Counted from the first letter of the stretch, positions 1-6,500 are shown. The stretch: 9,300 nt of DNA from an uncultured Prosthecobacter sp. (GCA_937941745.1 CALDGV010000282.1:1-9300), one strand, 5' to 3'. Numbers and translations are program-made. The notes: generated by a model from the letters alone, not told the origin.

Positions 1-878
1 AATGCCTCGTCAGCCAGGGGGGGCTCAGTGTTTATTCAGCTCATTCCCATGAGATTCCCGACACCCTCCAGGAGATCGGCCGCCTCCGTGAGATCACCTT
101 CAGGCAGGTCGGCGAAGGCACCGGCCAGGATGTCGATTTGGACAGATTTGACCGCTATTACGAGCATCTTTTCCTTTGGGATGAGCAGAAGCACTGCATC
201 GCCGGCGCTTACCGCCTCGGGCGTGCGGACATCATTCTGCGTGAGTATGGCCCCAAGGGGCTCTACACCAACACGCTGTTTCGTTTTGAGAAGCCGTTTC
301 TGGCTAACCTGGAGGCGGCGGTGGAGATGGGCCGCAGCTTCATCACCAAGGATTACCAGCGAAACCTTTCTTCCCTCCCGCTGCTCTGGAAGGGGATCGC
401 GCATTGGATCGCACGGCATCCTGGTTACAAGAAGCTTTTCGGCCCGGTGAGCATCAGCAAGGACTACGATAAGCTGAGCCGGAAGTTCATGGTGGAGTTT
501 CTCCAGGAAAACTGTTTGCACGAGAACCTCGCCAGCTTCGTCAAGCCGAGGAATCCATTCCGCTACCTCCGTGGACGCAAACTCATGCGCGAATTCATCA
601 GTGCCGAGCTTCAGGATGTGGATGATTGTTCGGCGCTCATCTCCAGCCTGGAGACTGACGGCAAGGGCATTCCTGTGCTGCTGAAACACTATCTCAGGCT
701 GAACGGCACGATCCTGAGCTTCAATGTGGACAAAGAGTTTTCGTCAGTCATTGACGGGCTCATTCTGGTCGATCTCACGGAGACGGAACCGAAGCTGCTG
801 GCCAAATACATGGGTGAGGAAAAGTGCCGGGAATATCTCTCCAGGCACCAGGCAAAGGCGGAAAAGCTCGCCGAGTGA
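1..878 (+). CDS. Lysophospholipid/amino-acid N-acyltransferase (PlsC-GNAT 'putative hemolysin' family), 5' end outside the window
   Basis: The reading frame is open from the left edge (first complete codon at position 3) to the TGA at 876-878, giving 291 visible residues. Visible residues about 17-75 resemble the OlsB-like GNAT acyltransferase domain: an RLREITFR block at 27-34, GEGTG at 37-41, FDRYYEHLFLWD at about 48-59 and AGAYRLG at 67-73. The C-terminal part (a Phe-Asn-Val-Asp block, then a Gly-Leu-Ile-Leu-Val-Asp-Leu block and a Tyr-Met-Gly block) matches what I know of bacterial proteins where a PlsC-type lysophospholipid acyltransferase is followed by this GNAT domain. Such proteins are usually about 550-620 residues, so roughly half is missing upstream. 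A TTG at 138 could be called as a start, but conserved GNAT sequence lies before it, so it is internal. Family knowledge: related OlsB/OlsF/GlsB proteins transfer 3-hydroxyacyl chains to ornithine or glycine to build phosphorus-free membrane lipids. The exact substrate here is unknown. Confidence 0.82.
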   Translation, partial: CLVSQGGLSVYSAHSHEIPDTLQEIGRLREITFRQVGEGTGQDVDLDRFDRYYEHLFLWDEQKHCIAGAYRLGRADIILREYGPKGLYTNTLFRFEKPFLANLEAAVEMGRSFITKDYQRNLSSLPLLWKGIAHWIARHPGYKKLFGPVSISKDYDKLSRKFMVEFLQENCLHENLASFVKPRNPFRYLRGRKLMREFISAELQDVDDCSALISSLETDGKGIPVLLKHYLRLNGTILSFNVDKEFSSVIDGLILVDLTETEPKLLAKYMGEEKCREYLSRHQAKAEKLAE

Positions 879-948
879 CCTGAGCTTCAGGATTTTCGCC
901 GCTGGTTCGTTGGCAAGGTGTGCTCTCAGTGCTCCTCTAGCCGCGCTT

Positions 949-1638
949 ATGCCTGACGATGAAACCACGCTCTTCCGCCAGTCCTGGACGCTCTATGATG
1001 CGCTCTCGGAGATGAACTACATGTTCCATCGGGAGATTTATGCACGCGTCGGAGCCTTGCTGAAAGGTGTCAAATCCGGGTATTCCCTGGTGGATTTGGG
1101 CTGTGGCAATGCACGCTTTCTGGCGCCATACCTCAAGGTCGCTCCGCCAGCCCGTTACACTGGGATTGACCTGTCTCCGGTGGCCTTGAAGGAGGCCCAG
1201 ACGTATTTGCAAGGCCTGCCAGAGGTGAATCTCCAGTGTCAGGACATGCTCGCTGCGATGGAGTCGGGCTCCGCCAGATACGACGTCATCTTCACGGGTT
1301 ATGCCGTACATCATCTGCAGAGCGGGGAGAAGCAGCGGCTGCTTCAAGCCTGCTCCCGTCAGCTCAACCCCGGAGGCTGCCTCATCATGGTGGATGTGGT
1401 TCGCGAAGAGGGCCAAAGCCGTGAATCCTATCTGGAGAACTACCTCGGAACCATGCGGCGAAGCTGGACCCAGGTTCCTCCATCTCAGCTCGATGAAGCC
1501 TGCACCCATGTGGCGTCTTTTGATTTTCCTGAAACTCTCTCCAGCCTTCGCCAGATGGCCAAGGAGTCATCACTGATCGGACCTTCGGTGCTGGAGCATC
1601 ATGCCCAGCACCACGTCCTGGTGTTCTCTGCAGAATGA
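949..1638 (+). CDS. Class I SAM-dependent methyltransferase
   Basis: This gene encodes 229 residues from the ATG at 949. The fold is a Rossmann-type class I methyltransferase. Motif I (VDLGCGNARFL, residues 48-58) binds SAM. The acidic residue ending strand 2 is Asp74 in YTGIDLS (70-76). Asp99 in CQDM sits where the adenine contact is expected. The motif IV region is YDVIFTGYAVHHL (111-123), followed by a LNPGGCLIMVD block typical of motif VI. No membrane segment or signal peptide is seen. The frame stays open upstream into the acyltransferase, but the downstream ATG gives a normal family length and avoids overlap; there is no clear ribosome-binding site. The gene lies 70 bp behind the lipid acyltransferase on the same strand with no terminator between, so co-transcription is plausible. 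Its 3' end is only 12 bp from the convergent dehydrogenase gene. The substrate cannot be read from sequence; N-methylation of an aminolipid is one possibility suggested by the neighbour. Confidence 0.85.
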   Translation: MPDDETTLFRQSWTLYDALSEMNYMFHREIYARVGALLKGVKSGYSLVDLGCGNARFLAPYLKVAPPARYTGIDLSPVALKEAQTYLQGLPEVNLQCQDMLAAMESGSARYDVIFTGYAVHHLQSGEKQRLLQACSRQLNPGGCLIMVDVVREEGQSRESYLENYLGTMRRSWTQVPPSQLDEACTHVASFDFPETLSSLRQMAKESSLIGPSVLEHHAQHHVLVFSAE

Positions 1639-1650
1639 TCTACGGGAATC

Positions 1651-2604
1651 TCAATTCACCACATTGACGGGCCTTCCCTCGAGGAAGGCACGAAGGTTGG
1701 ACGCGGTCAGATCAATCAGCCTGCGCCTAGCTTCTCGGCTGGCCCAGCCGATGTGCGGCGTGATGAGGCAGTTTTTAGCCGTGAAAAGCGGGTTGCCAGC
1801 CTTGGGGGGTTCGACGCTGAGAACATCGAGGCCGGCTCCTGCGATGCGGCCTTCGTTGAGTGCCCAGGCAAGAGCTTCCTCATTGACGAGTGGTCCACGG
1901 CCCGTGTTGATCAGGAATGCGGAAGGTTTCATCAGGCTGAGCGTGCGCTCTCCAACGAGGTGTTTCGTATCCTCAGTGAGTGGGCAGTGCAGGGAGATGG
2001 CATCACTTTGAGCAAAAATTTCATCAATGCTGGCTGGCTTCACACCTTCTGGAGGCGGAGTTTTCCACTCACGCTTGCTGGCCAGCACATTCATGCCGAA
2101 GGCGAGCCCGATTCGGGCCACGGAACTGCCGATATCACCATAGCCGATGATGCCGAGCGTGCGTCCGCTGAGCTCGATCACCGGGTGGTCCCAGTAGCAG
2201 AAGTCCGGACATGCGGCCCAGCGGCCTTCGCTGACGGTCTGCGCGTGATGCCCCACGTGGTTGGTCAGTTCCAGCAAAAGGGCAAAGACGAGCTGAGCCA
2301 CCGCTGGAGAACTGTAGCCAGGAACATTGGTGACCACGATTCCGCGCTCCCGGGCGGCGGCTGTATCCACGATGTTATAGCCGGTGGCGGTGACTCCGAT
2401 GTATTTCAGGTCCGGCAGCGCTGCGATGATTTCGCGGGTGACCGGGGCTTTGTTGGTGATCACAATCTCAGCTCCGGCGCAGCGGGCGGCGGTCTCTGCC
2501 AGCGGGGTGCGAGGGTGGATTTCGCAGGGGGCGATGGCTTCAAGAGGTGCCCAGGAGGCGTCTCCAGGGTTGGCAGTATGGGCATCGAGCAGGACAATCT
2601 TCAT
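1651..2604 (-). CDS. D-2-hydroxyacid dehydrogenase (glycerate dehydrogenase/hydroxypyruvate reductase type)
   Basis: The protein has 317 residues from the ATG at 2604, close to the usual 315-330 for glycerate dehydrogenases. It has the split two-domain architecture of the family: catalytic domain (about 1-100 plus the C-terminus) around a nucleotide-binding domain (about 100-285). The dinucleotide motif is G154-Y-G156-D-I-G159. The catalytic triad is visible as Arg236 (NTGRG), Glu265 (SVEP) and His284 (PHIGW). Family members reversibly reduce 2-keto acids such as hydroxypyruvate or glyoxylate in the cytosol. After strand 2 of the Rossmann fold, where NAD-specific members carry Asp, the sequence reads A-S-K177-R178, which suggests that NADP(H) may be accepted (inference). 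The open frame runs further upstream but overlaps sucC; MKIVLLDAH is a typical family N-terminus, so I start there. It is divergent from sucC across 121 bp, and I see no convincing promoter for it. The exact substrate is unproven. Confidence 0.9.
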   Translation of the reverse strand: MKIVLLDAHTANPGDASWAPLEAIAPCEIHPRTPLAETAARCAGAEIVITNKAPVTREIIAALPDLKYIGVTATGYNIVDTAAARERGIVVTNVPGYSSPAVAQLVFALLLELTNHVGHHAQTVSEGRWAACPDFCYWDHPVIELSGRTLGIIGYGDIGSSVARIGLAFGMNVLASKREWKTPPPEGVKPASIDEIFAQSDAISLHCPLTEDTKHLVGERTLSLMKPSAFLINTGRGPLVNEEALAWALNEGRIAGAGLDVLSVEPPKAGNPLFTAKNCLITPHIGWASREARRRLIDLTASNLRAFLEGRPVNVVN

Positions 2605-2671
2605 GGTGCAAAGGCCTTTTGGCGTGGATGGCCGGTCTTGCAACCTCTTCAGGGATTCTCCATGACCGTCC

Positions 2672-2699
2672 TTGACGCTCCGAAGCTCACTTCTACTAT
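2672..2699 (+). promoter_or_regulatory. Probable sigma-70-type promoter of sucC
   Basis: A -35 box TTGACG (2672-2677) is followed after 16 bp by TACTAT (2694-2699), a 4/6 match to the -10 consensus. Transcription would start near 2706 and leave about 20 nt of untranslated leader before the sucC ATG. It lies in the 121-bp gap between two divergent genes, the expected place. The prediction is by eye from consensus only. Confidence 0.5.
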
Positions 2700-2725
2700 C
2701 GCCGCGCCCTTTCCCCCAATCACCC

Positions 2726-3913
2726 ATGAACATCCACGAATACCAGGCCAAGGAACTCTTCACGAAATTCGGTGTCGCCACCCCTCCCGGAAAGGTCGCT
2801 TCGATGGCCGAAGAGGCCGGCCAGATTGCCGCTGAACTCGGCGGTGCTGGGCTGGTGGTCAAAGCGCAGATTCATGCTGGCGGCCGCGGCAAGGGAACCT
2901 TCAAAAATGGCTTCAAAGGCGGTGTGCATGTGATCAACACAGCTGCTGAAGCCCAGGACATCGCCGGCAAGATGCTGGGACAGACTCTGGTGACTCACCA
3001 GACGGGCCCCGAGGGCAAGCTGGTAAGCAAGGTGCTCGTCGCCAAGTCCGTGGACATCATCAAGGAGTACTATTTCGCGATTCTCTTCGACCGCGGCAGC
3101 AGCGGTCACGCACTGATCGCAAGCACGGAAGGTGGTATGAACATCGAGGAGGTGGCCGAAAAGACCCCGGAGAAGATCATCAAGGAGTTCGTGCATCCCA
3201 TGCTTGGGCTCCAGGCCTACCAGGCCAGGAAGGTGGCTGCTGCGCTTGGACTGAGAGGTGCCCTTGCCAATCAGGCGGTGAAGCTTTTTACAGCCCTCTG
3301 GAACCTCTATTCGAAGAGCGACTGTTCACTTGTGGAAGTCAACCCGCTGGCAGTGACGGCTGACAATCAGGTGGTGGCCCTTGATGCCAAATTCAATTTT
3401 GATGACAATGCCCTCTACCGTCAGAAGGACGTTGTGGCGATGCGTGACACGACGGAAGAAGATCCTCGCGAAGTCGCTGCCAGCGAATTTGGTCTGAACT
3501 ACATCGGCCTGGACGGCAACATCGCTTGTCTTGTCAATGGAGCTGGTCTTGCCATGAGCACGATGGACATCATCAAGCTCCACGGTGGGGAACCCGCCAA
3601 CTTCCTCGACGTGGGTGGTGGTGCAACCAAGGAGCAGGTGACCGCTGCCTTTAAGATCATTCTAGGTGATCCGAATGTGAAGGGAATCCTGGTGAACATC
3701 TTTGGTGGCATCATGGACTGCAACATCATCGCCAACGGCATCGTGGCAGCAGCTCAGGAGGTCTCCTTGAACATCCCGCTCGTGGTCCGGCTTGAAGGCA
3801 ACAATGTGGATGCTGGCAAGAAGACGCTGGCTGAGAGCGGACTGGCCATCACCAGCGCAGATGGCTTGACGGATGCTGCCCAGAAGATCGTGGCAGCCGT
3901 TGGCAAAGCCTGA
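2726..3913 (+). CDS. sucC: Succinyl-CoA synthetase (ADP/GDP-forming) beta subunit
   Basis: The protein has 395 residues, matching the 385-400 normal for SucC. It is the nucleotide-binding subunit of the TCA-cycle enzyme that converts succinyl-CoA plus ADP (or GDP) and phosphate to succinate plus ATP (or GTP). The N-terminal ATP-grasp domain begins with the family hallmark [12 protein letters not shown] and contains [12 protein letters not shown] (46-57). EVNPL (204-208) lies in the metal/nucleotide site. The C-terminal CoA-ligase domain shows [17 protein letters not shown] (261-277), FLDVGGGA (293-300), NIFGGIMDC (324-332) and RLEGNN (355-360). The ATG at 2726 is fixed by the conserved N-terminus; the frame extends 18 codons further up without family similarity. 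No Shine-Dalgarno is present; the leader is C/T-rich. A strong terminator follows 26 bp after the stop, and sucD, the alpha subunit usually next in the operon, is not here. The active-site phosphohistidine is on SucD, so the partner must be encoded elsewhere. Confidence 0.97.
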   Translation: MNIHEYQAKELFTKFGVATPPGKVASMAEEAGQIAAELGGAGLVVKAQIHAGGRGKGTFKNGFKGGVHVINTAAEAQDIAGKMLGQTLVTHQTGPEGKLVSKVLVAKSVDIIKEYYFAILFDRGSSGHALIASTEGGMNIEEVAEKTPEKIIKEFVHPMLGLQAYQARKVAAALGLRGALANQAVKLFTALWNLYSKSDCSLVEVNPLAVTADNQVVALDAKFNFDDNALYRQKDVVAMRDTTEEDPREVAASEFGLNYIGLDGNIACLVNGAGLAMSTMDIIKLHGGEPANFLDVGGGATKEQVTAAFKIILGDPNVKGILVNIFGGIMDCNIIANGIVAAAQEVSLNIPLVVRLEGNNVDAGKKTLAESGLAITSADGLTDAAQKIVAAVGKA

Positions 3914-3938
3914 TGGACTGAACTCCAGAGCTTCAACG

Positions 3939-3973
3939 AAAAAGCCACCGCCCGGAAGGACGGTGGCTTTTTT
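3939..3973. terminator. Bidirectional intrinsic terminator between sucC and the sulfatase gene
   Basis: A perfect 12-bp stem, AAAAAGCCACCG (3939-3950) with CGGTGGCTTTTT (3961-3972), encloses a 10-nt loop. The + strand copy ends in a run of six T (3968-3973), and the - strand copy ends in five T, so it can stop sucC transcription rightward and sulfatase transcription leftward. It sits between two convergent genes, exactly where such a shared terminator is expected. Confidence 0.93.
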
Positions 3974-3986
3974 GCGATGTGAGAGT

Positions 3987-4025
3987 GCTGGATGCTCCAG
4001 CAGGAACTGTGAGGAGGCATCCAGC
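3987..4025. repeat. Inverted repeat (hairpin) just downstream of the sulfatase stop
   Basis: GCTGGATGC (3987-3995) and GCATCCAGC (4017-4025) are perfect 9-bp inverted arms; the stem can be extended by three pairs (3996-3998 with 4013-4015) if one G is bulged. No T-run follows on either strand, so it is not itself an intrinsic terminator. It lies 8 bp beyond the sulfatase stop codon and in front of the shared terminator, so in the sulfatase mRNA it would form a 3'-end stem-loop, possibly protecting the message from decay. Confidence 0.5.
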
Positions 4026-4033
4026 GTCGATAG

Positions 4034-5632
4034 TTACTCAGATTTAGCCTTCTTTGCTTTGCCTTTACCCTTTTTGGCAGCCTTCGTGTCACCTGCAGGT
4101 TGAGGCTCTCCTTCGAAGGGTTTGTTGCCATGTGTGAAGCGAGGTGGTGGCATGACCTCTTTCACCTCAGTCTGCAGCCTCTTCAGTTCCGTTCGCAGTT
4201 CTTCGATGGTTTCCGAATAGGCTGGATCGTTGTAGAAATCCTTGGTTTCGAGAGGGTCCTTTTCCCGGTCCAGGAGATCCCAGTCGTCCACATCAGGCTT
4301 GTAGTAGTGCACCAGTTTGTAGCGGTCAGTGATGACGCCGTAGTGAGGCCTCACACGATGTGGAACAGGATATTCGTAGTAGTGGTAATAAAAGGATTTT
4401 CGCCAATCTGAAGGTGATTCCCCCTTGAAGAGGGGAACAAGGCTGCGTCCCTGCATGTCAGCTGGCTGTGGTTCTCCAGCCAGATCCAGAAAGGTCTGAG
4501 CCAGGTCGAGAAGGGAGACAATGTGCTTGTCGGTCGTACCTGCTTTGGCCACGCCTGGCCAGCGCACCAGAAAAGGGGTGCTCAGGGATTCTTCAAAGAT
4601 CCAGCGTTTGTCGAACCAGCCATGTTCGCCCAGATAGAAGCCTTGGTCACTGCTTAGAATGACCACAGTGTTCTTGGACAAGCCCTGTTCATCCAGGTAG
4701 GACAGCACGCGCTGCACACTCTCGTCCACAGCCTTCACGCAGGCGGTGTAATCGTGCATGTAACGTTGATAGCGCCACCTGACCAAATCCTTGCCGCTCA
4801 GATTGGCTTCTCGGAACTTGGCGTTTCTCGGTTCGTAGTATTCGTTCCAGTATTTGAGCTGATCCGGGGTCAGGTTGGCTGGGGGAACCAGCTTGGCATC
4901 TCTTTCGGTAAATGTCCTGTCGAGGCCCATGTCGTGATCGCTGATGGCCTTGCTCCTGCCCTCAAAGCTGTCGAACAGAGTTTCAGGCTCTGGATAGACC
5001 CGGTCGCCATCATGACCGAGGTGCCGGATGGGTGGTTCCCATTCCCTGTGCGGAGCCTTGTGCTGGAGCATCAGCATGAAGGGTTTGGTTTTGTCGCGCT
5101 TGTTCAACCACTCGATGGAAAGATCTGTGATGATGTCCGTGACATAGCCGCTGTGCTTCACGGGTTTGCCATTCTCGATCATCGGTGGGTTATAGTAGGC
5201 ACCTTGTCCCGGCAGCACATGCCAGTGGTCATATCCCACTGGATCGGTCATGAGATGCCACTTCCCGATGACGGCGTTGGTGTAGCCTGCCTTTTGCAGA
5301 AGCTTGGGAAAGGTCTGCTGGCTGCTGTCGAAGCGGCTGTTGCTGTTGTTGTAGAAGCCGTTCAGGTGGGAATACTTGCCCGTCTGAATCACCGCGCGCA
5401 TCGGACCACAGATGGAGTTGGTGACCAGGCAGCGATCGAAACGAATCCCTTCCTTGGCAATGCGGTCGAGTCCTGGGGTGTGCAGCAATTGACGCTTTTC
5501 GCCATAGGCGCTGATGGCCTGGCTTGCCAGGTCATCACAGAAGATGAAAAGGATGTTGGGTCGGTCGGATGCGGTTGCCTGTGCCGTGATGGCAGCAGCA
5601 ATCGCTAGGGTGGCGGCAATTCGACGAAGCAT
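4034..5632 (-). CDS. Exported type I sulfatase (formylglycine-dependent, S1 family)
   Basis: The protein has 532 residues from the ATG at 5632; a GTG three codons upstream (5641) is an alternative start. Residues 1-22 form a signal peptide (Arg3-Arg4, an Ala/Ile-rich core, then A-T-A-S), so the enzyme is exported to the periplasm or surface. It hydrolyses sulfate esters, probably on sulfated polysaccharide or glycan. The formylglycine signature is C75-G-P-M-R79 in NSICGPMRA, a Cys type needing formylglycine-generating enzyme. Likely Ca-binding and active-site residues are Asp33-Asp34, Lys124/His126 (GKWHL), His195 (KAPHREW), Asp329-Gln330 (SSDQGFYLGEHG) and Lys342. Wording around the site recalls the S1_11-like (glucosamine-6-sulfatase) group, but the subfamily is uncertain. 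The last 18 residues are a Lys/Ala/Gly tail (8 Lys). It follows the DUF1232 gene by 54 bp on the same strand. No sulfatase-maturase or glycoside hydrolase lies in the window. Confidence 0.94.
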   Translation of the reverse strand: MLRRIAATLAIAAAITAQATASDRPNILFIFCDDLASQAISAYGEKRQLLHTPGLDRIAKEGIRFDRCLVTNSICGPMRAVIQTGKYSHLNGFYNNSNSRFDSSQQTFPKLLQKAGYTNAVIGKWHLMTDPVGYDHWHVLPGQGAYYNPPMIENGKPVKHSGYVTDIITDLSIEWLNKRDKTKPFMLMLQHKAPHREWEPPIRHLGHDGDRVYPEPETLFDSFEGRSKAISDHDMGLDRTFTERDAKLVPPANLTPDQLKYWNEYYEPRNAKFREANLSGKDLVRWRYQRYMHDYTACVKAVDESVQRVLSYLDEQGLSKNTVVILSSDQGFYLGEHGWFDKRWIFEESLSTPFLVRWPGVAKAGTTDKHIVSLLDLAQTFLDLAGEPQPADMQGRSLVPLFKGESPSDWRKSFYYHYYEYPVPHRVRPHYGVITDRYKLVHYYKPDVDDWDLLDREKDPLETKDFYNDPAYSETIEELRTELKRLQTEVKEVMPPPRFTHGNKPFEGEPQPAGDTKAAKKGKGKAKKAKSE

Positions 5633-5686
5633 AGGCACCACCGAACGATTGCGGGAGTGCTTAGTTTGCTGGAAAACCCTCCTCGA

Positions 5687-6070
5687 TTACCGTGCAGCGG
5701 TCTTTTTGAGGGCGGCAGCCGTCGTCGGGCCTGTCTGCTTGGCTTGCCATTGTTGATAACGTTCAAGTTCTCGTTCGATGAGTTTGAGGCAGAACGCCAC
5801 CACGGTGGCATCATCCAGATAGCCGATTCCGATGAGAATGTCAGGAATGACATCGGCGGGGTTCAGAACATAAAGCAAGGCCAGGGCGCCTGCGCTGATC
5901 GCCCAGTAGGGCACTTCTCGATACCTGCCCGTCCAATAATCTTTGACCATGGCGAGGAGGATGCGGGCTTTTTCAACGAACTGCCGCAGCCTGGGAAGCT
6001 TGCTTTCAATCTCCGCAGCACGCTGGCTCACTTTAGCGATGTCGTTGTCGTGATGATTTCCGGAAGGCAT
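5687..6070 (-). CDS. DUF1232 (YkvA-type) small membrane protein
   Basis: The protein has 127 residues from the ATG at 6070. Residues 10-45 are charged and likely helical. A hydrophobic segment at about 53-70 (VPYWAISAGALALLYVLN) could cross the membrane and leads directly into the DUF1232 core, NPADVIPDILIGIGYLDDA (70-88). That core has the conserved Asn70-Pro71, Asp73, Pro76-Asp77, Gly83 and the Asp86-Asp87 pair. The tail is Gln/Lys/Ala-rich. The biochemical function of this family is unknown. The open frame continues upstream to 6172, but that part is read through a tRNA gene and its terminator and is not real coding sequence. The start codon lies 23 bp after the tRNA terminator, so there is little room for a separate promoter. 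The sulfatase gene follows after 54 bp; shared transcription is possible but a functional link is not evident. Confidence 0.85.
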   Translation of the reverse strand: MPSGNHHDNDIAKVSQRAAEIESKLPRLRQFVEKARILLAMVKDYWTGRYREVPYWAISAGALALLYVLNPADVIPDILIGIGYLDDATVVAFCLKLIERELERYQQWQAKQTGPTTAAALKKTAAR

Positions 6071-6093
6071 GGCGTTGCTTGAATAACGACAAC

Positions 6094-6120
6094 AAAAAGC
6101 CCGCTCATCTCTGAGCGGGC
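6094..6120 (-). terminator. Intrinsic terminator of the tRNA-Asp transcript
   Basis: A 9-bp GC-rich stem, GCCCGCTCA (6099-6107) with TGAGCGGGC (6112-6120), has a 4-nt loop and is followed on the - strand by five T (6098-6094). It starts 15 nt after the CCA end of the tRNA. It stands between the tRNA and the DUF1232 gene. Confidence 0.92.
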
Positions 6121-6135
6121 AGCTTTTTCCATTTC

Positions 6136-6212
6136 TGGCGGAGCGGACGGGGCTCGAACCCGCGACCTCCAACGTGACAGGCTGGCGTTCTAACCGACTG
6201 AACTACCGCTCC
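6136..6212 (-). tRNA. tRNA-Asp (anticodon GUC), CCA end encoded
   Basis: The gene is 77 nt including an encoded CCA (6138-6136). The 7-bp acceptor stem is GGAGCGG (6212-6206) with CCGCTCC (6146-6140), and the discriminator base is G. The D arm (TTCAGTCGGTTAGAA), a 5-bp anticodon stem (CCAGC/GTTGG, one G-U pair) with loop CTGTCAC giving anticodon GTC, and a T arm with TTCGAAC are all intact. Sequence closely resembles the classic bacterial tRNA-Asp. It has its own promoter upstream and a terminator downstream, so it is a single-gene unit. Confidence 0.98.
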
Positions 6213-6234
6213 TTTCCAGAATGTTGGGGCCGCG

Positions 6235-6262
6235 ATATTAGCGGCATCAAGTGCTGTGGCAA
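6235..6262 (-). promoter_or_regulatory. Promoter of tRNA-Asp
   Basis: Reading the - strand, TTGCCA (6262-6257) and TAATAT (6240-6235) are near-consensus -35 and -10 boxes with a 16-bp spacer. Transcription would begin around 6228, about 16 nt before the mature tRNA 5' end at 6212, a normal distance. A C-rich GGCCCCAAC stretch lies between the -10 box and the gene. Confidence 0.7.
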
Positions 6263-6453
6263 ATGGATTCTTTATCTTGGTTCAAATTTGATGTGAGTGG
6301 CTCTGATGATGTGGTCTTGAGTGCAATCAAAGTTCCTTGATTCGTCCATGGTGGTCTGTTCAGCGATGCAGGAGCCAGTATTTTCGTCTGCATCGACCAA
6401 GAATTTTTTCCGCTTCGCCAAAACAACAGAGGTCAGCAGGTGCGAAAACACGT
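6263..6453. other. Non-coding intergenic stretch between tRNA-Asp and the monooxygenase operon
   Basis: I see no convincing gene here. Short open frames exist on both strands but show no family resemblance and run into the monooxygenase gene or the tRNA promoter. Two inverted repeats are visible: AATCAA/TTGATT (6325-6342, 6-nt loop) and CGATGCAG/CTGCATCG (6364-6371 and 6388-6395, 16-nt loop). The second is followed eight bases later by six T (6404-6409), a poor terminator layout. The stretch is more AT-rich than its neighbours. It may hold regulatory sites for the downstream operon or be decayed sequence. Confidence 0.45.
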
Positions 6454-6482
6454 TTGACGCATGTTTCAATATTGGAATATAA
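6454..6482 (+). promoter_or_regulatory. Probable promoter of the SsuD-like/Gfo-Idh operon
   Basis: TTGACG (6454-6459) is followed by ATATAA (6477-6482) at 17 bp, or TATAAG (6478-6483) at 18 bp, a good sigma-70-like match. The start of transcription would be near 6489, only about 10-12 nt before the ATG at 6501, so the 5' untranslated leader would be very short. Prediction by eye. Confidence 0.6.
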
Positions 6483-6500
6483 GTTGAGCAACACTGTACC

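Noticed and set aside
36..689. A 217-codon open frame on the - strand opposite the lipid acyltransferase
   Set aside because: Antisense to a frame with clear GNAT/acyltransferase motifs and has no recognisable motif itself.
724..948. N-terminal extension of the methyltransferase by 75 codons
   Set aside because: It lies mostly inside the acyltransferase gene in another frame and shows no methyltransferase similarity.
1671..1689. Hairpin GCCTTCC/GGAAGGC near the convergent gene ends as a terminator
   Set aside because: It lies inside the dehydrogenase coding end and has no T-run on either strand.
1753..2835. A 360-codon open frame on the + strand opposite the hydroxyacid dehydrogenase
   Set aside because: It is antisense to a gene with intact catalytic motifs, overlaps sucC at its end, and its translation resembles no protein family I know; it is a by-product of codon bias.
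2605..2862. N-terminal extension of the hydroxyacid dehydrogenase by 86 codons
   Set aside because: It overlaps the conserved start of sucC and the intergenic promoter region; the family N-terminus begins at 2604.
4754..5608. A 284-codon open frame on the + strand opposite the sulfatase
   Set aside because: Entirely antisense to the conserved sulfatase core; no recognisable domain.
6071..6172. N-terminal extension of the DUF1232 protein to a start at 6172
   Set aside because: This part is read through the tRNA-Asp gene and its terminator; the GSSPVRSAR-type peptide is a well-known artefact of translating a tRNA 3' half.
6136..6500. tRNA-Asp as an integration site for a mobile element carrying the monooxygenase operon
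   Set aside because: The operon lies on the 5' side of the tRNA, no integrase is present, and I see no duplicated tRNA 3' end.
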